A stretch of 5,662 nucleotides of DNA from positions 1-5,662 of the forward strand of contig NJDF01000054.1 in the NCBI GenBank assembly GCA_002254895.1, written 5' to 3'. Each line of letters begins with the position of its first letter. The first letter of the stretch is position 1. Position numbers and translations under genes: made by a program. Below the pieces are notes generated by a model. It searched no databases and was not told the DNA's origin. It saw only the letters and a program-made list of their open reading frames with translations. Positions 1-5,265 of this stretch are shown here, one piece after another. The DNA comes from Thermoprotei archaeon ex4572_64 (GTDB lineage: Archaea > Thermoproteota > Thermoprotei > Thermoproteales > Thermocladiaceae).

Positions 1-203
1 CGTGGGGTAGGTTGTTTCTATGCCTTATAGGTGAGGAGTTGAGTATCTATGGAGTGGTTATAGTCATCATATTAACCATAGCATTAACGTACATACTCAA
101 TAAAATCGATTGGTCGCTTGTAATGTCTGAAGTTCATAATTATGGATTTCTCAAATTTATTAAAGATTTAATTAGAGAACCAAGAAAGTATCTGAGAAAA
201 TAG
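1..203 (+). CDS. C-terminal end of a probable membrane protein (partial)
   Basis: I do not recognise this gene. The frame is open from the left edge of the window with no in-frame stop before it, so it is probably the 3' end of a longer gene. A TTG at base 12 could serve as a start, but only 11 bases lie upstream and no promoter or ribosome site can be judged. The visible peptide has one strongly hydrophobic stretch of about 18 residues (IYGVVIVIILTIALTYIL), followed by a roughly 35-residue polar tail ending in many Lys and Arg residues (REPRKYLRK). By the positive-inside rule this suggests a last transmembrane helix with a cytoplasmic C-terminus. The stop TAG at 201-203 abuts the stop of the convergent lysX gene. 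It could also be a small single-span protein or a non-coding frame. Confidence 0.4.
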   Translation, partial: WGRLFLCLIGEELSIYGVVIVIILTIALTYILNKIDWSLVMSEVHNYGFLKFIKDLIREPRKYLRK

Positions 204-1049
204 TTACTTTTTAAGTTTATCAATAACCATATCAACGACGTGTTTAGCAACGTTTACACCTGTGGCTTTCATAACGTTCTTAAATTCAGGTACAACATTT
301 ACTTCAAGAACTTTATAACCATCTTTAGACTCTATAAGATCAACACCTGCATAATCAGTACCTACTATTTTTGATGCCTTAACGCTAATCTCTTCAATTT
401 CTAAATCAATCCTTAATGGCTTAGCAATACCACCACGTGCGGTATTTGTTCTCCAATCACTTGTTGAGTATCTGTAAATACCTGCAACTACTTGATCGTT
501 AACTACTATAATTCTTAAATCACGATCAGGCTTTCTCACATACTCCTGTATCATGAAGATCTTCATTAAGGGATTATCCATAACTTCTCTATGCTTAATG
601 AGAAGTTCAAGTTCTTCAGCACTATTAATTAGACTTACAAACCTACCCCATGAGCCCTGTATAGGCTTCACAATTAGAGGTTTTTCTAATTTTTGTGCAA
701 GTTCTAGAGCTTTCTCTTTAGAGAAGGTTATGTAAGTCTCCGGTATTGGTACTCCATACTTTCTAAGCAGCATTAGGGTGAAGAGTTTGTTTCCACCAAT
801 AATCATGGATTTGAAGTTGTTAATACTAGTACATCCTAGAGTCTCGTAAATGTATGATGATATTAGAGCTCTTGTTTGACTAATAGTTCTTATAAAGCCA
901 ACTCCTTCAAGCCTTAGATCACTGATCTGTAAGATCTCATTCTCAGCATTTACAAGTTTTAAGTTGATATCTCTACTTTTAAATTCGTTTATTAAATACT
1001 TCTCGTCAAGTCTAACAACGTCGTATATGAAGTATACATTCTTGCTCAT
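204..1049 (-). CDS. lysX: LysX, LysW amino acid ligase (ATP-grasp)
   Basis: This cytoplasmic ATP-grasp (RimK-like) ligase of 281 residues joins the alpha-amino group of 2-aminoadipate, or of glutamate in the arginine branch, to the C-terminal glutamate of LysW. Visible family motifs are KPIQGSWGR (128-136), QEY (168-170), the RDLRI strand (176-180), NTARGG (202-207), VDL (236-238) and the metal-binding EVN (249-251), followed by EFKN (255-258). The sequence resembles Thermus LysX along its whole length, and the size is normal. I chose the ATG at 1049 because the peptide from there (MSKNVYFIYD) matches the family N-terminus and AGGAG lies 11 bases upstream. A TTG at 1076 would add nine residues and overlap lysW. 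The residues after EFK are Asn-Val, which from memory resembles LysX more than the Gly-Phe of ArgX. The preferred substrate is therefore probably aminoadipate, but this is not proven. It lies 14 bases after lysW, in the same operon. Confidence 0.93.
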   Translation of the reverse strand: MSKNVYFIYDVVRLDEKYLINEFKSRDINLKLVNAENEILQISDLRLEGVGFIRTISQTRALISSYIYETLGCTSINNFKSMIIGGNKLFTLMLLRKYGVPIPETYITFSKEKALELAQKLEKPLIVKPIQGSWGRFVSLINSAEELELLIKHREVMDNPLMKIFMIQEYVRKPDRDLRIIVVNDQVVAGIYRYSTSDWRTNTARGGIAKPLRIDLEIEEISVKASKIVGTDYAGVDLIESKDGYKVLEVNVVPEFKNVMKATGVNVAKHVVDMVIDKLKK

Positions 1050-1060
1050 ACTTTCAATTT

Positions 1061-1065
1061 CTCCT
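1061..1065 (-). promoter_or_regulatory. lysX ribosome binding site
   Basis: On the minus strand AGGAG ends 11 bases before the ATG at 1049 and overlaps the lysW stop codon (TAG at 1064-1066). It supports the ATG at 1049 over the TTG at 1076, and suggests that lysX translation is coupled to lysW. Confidence 0.6.
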
Positions 1066-1243
1066 ACTCTCCCCAATCTTCAGCTTCGACAGTAATAGCT
1101 TTTAACTGAACATTCTCACTTTGAATAACAACCTGATATTTTTGTCCACAAGTAGGGCATGATATTAACTCTCCATCCATTACATCTGCAGGTACTTCAA
1201 TTTCTGAACCGCACACATCACATGTAAATTTTCTTGAGCTCAT
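1064..1243 (-). CDS. lysW: LysW, amino-group carrier protein
   Basis: This is a 59-residue acidic carrier protein. The C-terminal glutamate of LysW accepts aminoadipate (or glutamate) through LysX. It protects the amino group and presents the substrate to LysZ, LysY, LysJ and LysK. The peptide has two CxxC pairs (C8/C11 and C29/C32) that would bind zinc, a central acidic segment, and the diagnostic C-terminal EDWGE (55-59) ending exactly on the glutamate. The ATG at 1243 is preceded by GGGGG six bases upstream, which overlaps the last base of the lysZ stop codon. The gene lies 10 bases after the broken lysZ and 14 bases before lysX. A box A-like CTTAAATC about 26 bases upstream could also give it its own leaderless transcript. 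Every diagnostic residue is present, with no sign of decay. Confidence 0.95.
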   Translation of the reverse strand: MSSRKFTCDVCGSEIEVPADVMDGELISCPTCGQKYQVVIQSENVQLKAITVEAEDWGE

Positions 1244-1253
1244 ACCAATCCCC

Positions 1254-1777
1254 CTAATGTTGAGGATTTAAGTTTTTTGTTATGGGTTGGATATGTGTTC
1301 CTAAACCATTTAAAGCTGAAGTTATTGGTTTTTCAATAGTTCCGTTAGCGATGATTACTTCACAACCACATTTAGCCATTTCAGCACACATGTAGAGTTT
1401 TCTCTTCATACCACCCTGTACTTGCTCTGAATGAAAGCATCACTACCTGAAAGGCCTACAGCTTTAACTCCAAGTTTTTGAAGTTTAGAGACTAGTTGCT
1501 TATTAATCCACATCATGGCCATTACGTAGCATTGAAGGGTATTCCAGTCAGTATATCTACTTACAACTCCACTAGGACTCTTAACGAAGATAGGCTTAAC
1601 ACCCATTTTCTCCATGATCTCAGTAACGAACCAGCCACCACCATGCACTAAGACTATACTGAATTTACCATGAATCTGTGCTAGTTCTTTCAGTAAGTTA
1701 TCAATACTTTTCTTAATTACTGAACCCCCTACCTTGATGAGTATCGTGGCAAAGACCCAACACCCAAGAGAGGCCAT
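1254..1777 (-). pseudogene. lysZ: LysZ kinase, broken by an internal deletion and frameshift
   Basis: An intact LysZ is an amino-acid kinase of roughly 260-270 residues that phosphorylates the carried aminoadipate (or glutamate). Here two pieces remain. The N-terminal piece (1406-1777) has IKVGGS (14-19), HGGG (45-48), SRYTD (73-77) and GLSGSD (108-113), then stops at TGA 1406-1408. The C-terminal piece lies in another frame, from about 1430 down to TAG at 1254-1256. It contains QGGMKRK, IIANGT and the final LNGLGTHI strand of the family. About 100-110 codons between GLSGSD and QGGMKRK are missing, including most of the nucleotide-binding half, and the two pieces are out of frame. The open frame starts at ATG 1777, but homology begins at the ACG codon at 1747, where relatives have their start, so the original ATG may also be lost. 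A sequencing or assembly deletion is the main alternative. Function as a kinase is very unlikely. Confidence 0.88.
1265..1272 (-). promoter_or_regulatory. possible internal promoter for lysW-lysX
   Basis: On the minus strand CTTAAATC matches the archaeal box A consensus YTTAWA. Its centre is about 26 bases from the lysW ATG at 1243, which would place transcription start on or next to that ATG. It lies inside the C-terminal remnant of lysZ. This rests on motif and spacing alone, and AT-rich sequence produces such matches by chance. Confidence 0.3.
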
Positions 1778-1923
1778 AGATAATTGAGTATTTAAGCATT
1801 ACTCTTAAGTAGAGTTCTAAAAATTTTCAATAATTATAGAGAGAAGTTGACGTCATGATTGTAAAGTTCTAAACTATGAAAATAATAAATAATAATTAAG
1901 TCTAACTTTAAGGTTAGTAGAAC
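1778..1923. promoter_or_regulatory. divergent promoter region between lysZ and the aldo/keto reductase
   Basis: This 146-base AT-rich spacer separates two divergent genes, both broken. It holds the lysZ box A (1789-1796) and an eight-base perfect palindrome TGACGTCA at 1848-1855. It also holds a 13-base direct repeat with one mismatch (GTAGAGTTCTAAA at 1809-1821, GTAAAGTTCTAAA at 1861-1873). An AT-rich stretch at 1885-1893 could be a weak TATA box for the reductase, placing its transcription start near 1915. The repeat and palindrome could bind a regulator, but nothing in the sequence names one. Confidence 0.4.
1789..1796 (-). promoter_or_regulatory. box A promoter of the lysZ-lysW-lysX unit
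   Basis: On the minus strand CTTAAATA matches the archaeal TATA box (YTTAWA). Transcription start would be expected about 26 bases downstream, near 1766. That is inside the apparent frame starting at ATG 1777 and upstream of the ACG at 1747 where LysZ homology begins. A GGGTG at 1761-1765 could be the ribosome site for that start. The promoter position therefore argues against ATG 1777 as the original start. Confidence 0.5.
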
Positions 1924-2399
1924 ATGACTGTAAGGTATAGATCGTTAGGTAAGGTTGACGTAAAAATTCCTATTCTTGGTTTTGGTACTTGGGGTATTGG
2001 TGGTGGCTACTGGTATCCTGACTATTCTAGAGATGAGTATTGGATACGTCTCATTAGGAGAGCTATTGAACTTGATCTTAAACTTATAGATACTGCTGAA
2101 ATGTACGGTGCTGGTCATGCAGAAGAACTTGTCGGTGAAGCTATTAAGGACTTTAATAGAGATGAAGTAATTATTGTCACTAAGGTATGGCCAACACATT
2201 TAAGATACGATGATGTTATTAGAGCAGCTAAGGGCAGTGTGATGAGGCTTGGAACGTACATCGATATTTACCTCATACATGCACCTAATCCTGCAGTACC
2301 ACTTAAAGAAACTATGAATTAGAGGAAATTGCAGGTGCACTTGGATGGAGATTAAGTACTAGCGATGTGGAGTTGATAGATAGGATATTCAAGATGTGA
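1924..2399 (+). pseudogene. aldo/keto reductase, broken by an internal deletion and frameshift
   Basis: Intact members are NAD(P)H-dependent TIM-barrel oxidoreductases of about 270-280 residues that interconvert carbonyls and alcohols. The N-terminal 132 codons look sound, with the barrel start GFGTWGIGG (19-27) and all four residues of the catalytic tetrad: D56, Y61 (in DTAEMYG), K87 and H119. The frame stops at TAG 2320-2322 just after PLKETMN. One frame over, from 2319 to TGA 2397-2399, the sequence reads LEEIAGALGWRL then SDVELIDRIFK, the typical C-terminal end of the family. About 115-120 codons are missing between the two pieces, including the rest of the barrel and the cofactor-binding C-terminal half. 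The deletion is not a multiple of three. A functional enzyme is very unlikely. An assembly error is possible. The natural substrate cannot be told. Confidence 0.88.
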
Positions 2400-2453
2400 T
2401 ATTCATTAAGGAGAGTTCTTTAAGATTTTTCAAATATTTAAGACATTTCTCAG
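2400..2453. other. convergent intergenic spacer
   Basis: This 54-base AT-rich gap lies between the reductase remnant (+) and the VWA gene (-). A run of five T at 2426-2430 could act as a U-tract terminator for the plus strand. No hairpin is evident. The stretch from 2406 loosely resembles 1805-1837 upstream of the reductase. Confidence 0.3.
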
Positions 2454-4112
2454 TCATACTGTATGTAGTTTATCTACTATTAAGGCTCTACTCAATTCGT
2501 AGATACTGCTTATCTTTATGAAGAGTCCTCCACCAATTTTTGAAAGTCTCATAAGTAGATCATCATCACTATTCTCACCTATAGCTATAGTCGATATAGT
2601 TGCTCCACTTCTTCTTAATTTACATGCCTCCTTAATGCATAAGTTAGCATTTACAGTTCTACCATCAGTTATACACACTACATGTTTTGATGAATTTCTA
2701 GATCTTGCAAGCACTTCTTTCGCTCTCTCTAATGCGTGTGCAAGGTTTGTGCCTCCTCCCGCATATATGTATTTAAGTATGTACATCATGTACTTCCAGA
2801 ACTTCTTAACCATGTGAAGACTCCACAATACGTCAGCTCTAAAGTTAAATAATATCAGAGCTAATCTATCACTTGTAGTGGTTAGAAAGTTTATGTACTT
2901 AGATATGGCGTCTTTAGCAATTTCTATCTTAGGTACACCCCAACTAAGCTCTCTCATACTACCTGAAACGTCTAAGCAGAGAACTAGGTCTATAGTCTTA
3001 ATTCCTGCATACTCTTTAACAATTATGTCTCTAGTGGTCACGGGTTTATTCATAAGTAGTTTTCTACTAATGTTTAATGCTGTCTTGTCTAGATCAATAC
3101 TTGAGTAGTTATCGCCAAATCTGAACTCTCTAACGCTGACAACGTATGTTGGGTACTTATTTGGATCTGTAAATTTAATTACCTTTACTTGACCACCTTC
3201 ACTTGAAGTTCCTCTAACGACGTTTCTGAGTTCTTCAAAAACTCTCCTCTCACTTCTTCTAGTCTTGTAATCCATCTGTAGTAGTCCATAACTTCTTAGG
3301 TAATTCTCCATCTTTCTTAAAACAATCACTTTCTGAATGATGTTTGCGTAGGGGTGTGCAAACATGTTTATTAGCTGAGCTAGGTTAAGAAAATTAGCCG
3401 TACCTACACCACCATAGAGAACTTCATACATGGTAGTCAATATGTCATTCATGTCCTTATCGTCACTCTCACCAATACTGGTAACATCAAGGTTAGGATA
3501 ATCTCTGACTGTATGAATATTTCTTCTAGTACTTAAATGATCATACATTCTCGATATTGAAGTTTCAGAACTTTGAGATTCAAAACCTCTCCTACTAGTT
3601 TGATAACTACTTCTCAATCCTGAAGAATTACTTCTACTTGATGATTCGGACTCCTTAGTTGACTTAGATTCTCTACTTGTCTGTTGACTTAATGAACTTC
3701 TCATTAACGATTCAGCTTCTCGAATTGTCTCATGTAGAGCTTCATTAAGTGCATATTCAAAGGCTTCTCTTAAGACTTCTCTCTTTTCATCTGGATTTAG
3801 AGTCTCTACAGAGAGTATCAGGTTTTCAATTCCAGTTCTAGTCACTATCCTTTTAAACTTCTCATTATCAACTCCTGACTCAAGTGAAATTCTCATGACT
3901 GCATCAAGAGCAGCAGCTTCAAAACTTCTAATAGAACCAGGTCTAACAACTCTATCATCTCTACATAAGTACTCGTAGACTTTCTCTAAAACTTTAACTA
4001 CTAGGTTTTCAATTCTCAAACTATGGTTTAAATCACTCCTAAAATCCACGGTTCTCGAAAAACTTCTTAGTCTATAAGTTTTATAATTTACTGTTAAGGA
4101 CTTAGCTAACAC
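2454..4112 (-). CDS. VWA-domain protein, partner of the MoxR ATPase
   Basis: The 552-residue protein has three parts. Residues 1-132 look largely helical and charged. Residues 134-187 are a low-complexity linker with about 22 serines plus many Arg and Glu residues, probably disordered. Residues from about 205 lead into a C-terminal von Willebrand factor A domain (about 373-545). Its metal site (MIDAS) is complete: DVSGSM (D381, S383, S385), T455 in GGGTN and D483 in ITDG. No signal peptide or membrane helix is seen, so it is probably cytoplasmic. Such proteins usually recruit a client for a MoxR ATPase, and the gene for one lies 41 bases upstream on the same strand. The start is GTG at 4112, directly after an in-frame TAA. 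There is no clear Shine-Dalgarno sequence, and a second GTG at codon 22 is possible. The client is unknown. Confidence 0.92.
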   Translation of the reverse strand: MLAKSLTVNYKTYRLRSFSRTVDFRSDLNHSLRIENLVVKVLEKVYEYLCRDDRVVRPGSIRSFEAAALDAVMRISLESGVDNEKFKRIVTRTGIENLILSVETLNPDEKREVLREAFEYALNEALHETIREAESLMRSSLSQQTSRESKSTKESESSSRSNSSGLRSSYQTSRRGFESQSSETSISRMYDHLSTRRNIHTVRDYPNLDVTSIGESDDKDMNDILTTMYEVLYGGVGTANFLNLAQLINMFAHPYANIIQKVIVLRKMENYLRSYGLLQMDYKTRRSERRVFEELRNVVRGTSSEGGQVKVIKFTDPNKYPTYVVSVREFRFGDNYSSIDLDKTALNISRKLLMNKPVTTRDIIVKEYAGIKTIDLVLCLDVSGSMRELSWGVPKIEIAKDAISKYINFLTTTSDRLALILFNFRADVLWSLHMVKKFWKYMMYILKYIYAGGGTNLAHALERAKEVLARSRNSSKHVVCITDGRTVNANLCIKEACKLRRSGATISTIAIGENSDDDLLMRLSKIGGGLFIKISSIYELSRALIVDKLHTV

Positions 4113-4144
4113 TTAAACGTCGTAATTTACTTATTCAGTAATTG

Positions 4145-4152
4145 AATTTATT
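4145..4152 (-). promoter_or_regulatory. possible internal promoter before the VWA gene
   Basis: On the minus strand AATAAATT in the 41-base gap could be a TATA box. It would place transcription start near 4122, ten bases before the GTG start. The surroundings are very AT-rich, so this is weak evidence. Co-transcription from the MoxR promoter is at least as likely. Confidence 0.25.
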
Positions 4153-4153
4153 A

Positions 4154-5152
4154 TTACCTTCTCGCTGTTCGTCTAGCAATTAGTAAAGCTTCATCAAACT
4201 TCTTAAGAAGGTACTCCTTCTTCTCAGCTTCATTAGAGAAATTACCTCTAACTACAGATATCATGTTACTTATTACTTCATGTTTAAGCTCATTAATGCT
4301 TGGTTCTCTACCCTCAATCCAAGCTCTAGTCATTGAATTTGATAGTGCAAATATTGCTGATCTTATGCTTGGACCTACCTCTATATTACTATCCTGTGCA
4401 AGTATGGTTACCAAATTGATCATAACTTCAACCATAAATTCAGGAACTTTAAGACCTAGATGTTCAAGCGTTATGTTTGACTTCCAGAAAAGTATTCCTC
4501 TAAGTACTTCACGATCAGGATACGTAATCTCTACTACCTTCATTCTATCGGCAAGTGCTTCACTAAGCTCGTAGACTCCTGAATACTCTACTGGATTTGA
4601 CGTTGCAATTACTAGAAAATCACTTCTAATTCTGAAACCCCTAATGTATACGCAATGTTCTTGAAGTGCTTGTAGTAGTGCTGCTTGACTGTATGGATTG
4701 AGTCTATTAATTTCATCAAGTATGAGTATTCTTCCATGAGCCATAACTAGTGGGCCAGGAATGAAGGCTAGTGGGTGATCTAGACCAGCCTGCATAGCTA
4801 CTGCAATATCAATATCACCTGTAAGTTCTGTAGCAGTCATGTGGCTATGGCAAGCAACTTCAATGTATGGTGGATCAGCAATGTGTAGTATTTCTGCTAA
4901 AGTTTCTGCAAGTGTTGTCTTTCCAATACCTACAGGTCCCATTATGAGGACGTGTCTACCAATGGCTAGACTACTAAGTATGTCTAGTGCAACATCTCCA
5001 AGACCCTTTAATTCTCTTTCAAGATCTGCAAGTATTTTTCTAACACCTTTAACTCTAATAGCGTCAGCTACAACCTTCTCAACTCTTATAGGTTCTCTTT
5101 TTAACAAGTCCGACAATTTAGGCAACATGCTTAACAGCTCCTTGTCGCTCAT
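4154..5152 (-). CDS. MoxR-family AAA+ ATPase
   Basis: This 332-residue ATPase of the MoxR/Mg-chelatase ChlI-like group is expected to form a ring that uses ATP to remodel or insert a cofactor into a client, together with the VWA protein downstream. It has Walker A GPVGIGKTT (72-80), the MoxR/ChlI motif TELTGD (108-113), Walker B ILILDEINR (142-150), sensor 1 in ATSNP (183-187), an arginine finger candidate in ADRM (R203) and sensor 2 in GPSIRS (R264). Length is normal and the protein is cytoplasmic. ATG 5152 lies about five bases after the start predicted from a box A at 5180-5187, so the message may be nearly leaderless. The alternative ATG at 5128 (codon 9) has AAGGAG nine bases upstream and is also plausible. 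The exact MoxR subfamily and client cannot be told from this window. Confidence 0.95.
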   Translation of the reverse strand: MSDKELLSMLPKLSDLLKREPIRVEKVVADAIRVKGVRKILADLERELKGLGDVALDILSSLAIGRHVLIMGPVGIGKTTLAETLAEILHIADPPYIEVACHSHMTATELTGDIDIAVAMQAGLDHPLAFIPGPLVMAHGRILILDEINRLNPYSQAALLQALQEHCVYIRGFRIRSDFLVIATSNPVEYSGVYELSEALADRMKVVEITYPDREVLRGILFWKSNITLEHLGLKVPEFMVEVMINLVTILAQDSNIEVGPSIRSAIFALSNSMTRAWIEGREPSINELKHEVISNMISVVRGNFSNEAEKKEYLLKKFDEALLIARRTARR

Positions 5153-5179
5153 GAGTACACGATAGTAGATTTTTTCAAG

Positions 5180-5187
5180 AATTTAAA
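5180..5187 (-). promoter_or_regulatory. box A promoter of the moxR-VWA unit
   Basis: On the minus strand TTTAAATT fits the archaeal TATA box. The expected transcription start is near 5157, five bases before ATG 5152. It shares the 113-base spacer 5153-5265 with the divergent reductase promoter. Confidence 0.5.
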
Positions 5188-5234
5188 AAACACTACATCA
5201 AGGCTAGATGACTTACTCTTGAATAAGTTAAATG

Positions 5235-5242
5235 CTTATAAA
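5235..5242 (+). promoter_or_regulatory. box A promoter of the geranylgeranyl reductase gene
   Basis: CTTATAAA matches YTTAWA. Its centre lies about 27 bases before ATG 5266, so transcription should start on or beside the start codon, giving a leaderless message. No Shine-Dalgarno sequence precedes the ATG, which agrees with this. Confidence 0.55.
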
Positions 5243-5265
5243 CTTTAAACGTTAACTCCTGAACT

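Noticed and set aside
1406..1777. A separate 123-residue protein made only of the LysZ N-terminal half
   Set aside because: The C-terminal end of the same family follows directly in another frame, so a damaged lysZ is the simpler reading.
1848..1855. The palindrome TGACGTCA as a dedicated operator
   Set aside because: An eight-base palindrome can occur by chance in a window this size, and it lies away from both predicted promoter cores. It is noted only within the spacer entry.
1945..2199. An 84-codon frame antisense to the aldo/keto reductase remnant
   Set aside because: It is opposite the well-conserved N-terminal barrel. No promoter or ribosome site precedes it.
2518..3108. Two open frames of 99 and 76 codons antisense to the VWA gene
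   Set aside because: They fall opposite the conserved VWA domain, and their peptides show no recognisable features.
4839..5165. A 108-codon open frame antisense to the MoxR gene
   Set aside because: It lies opposite an unmistakable AAA+ ATPase with all motifs present, and its peptide is Ser-rich without any family resemblance. Codon bias of the real gene explains it.
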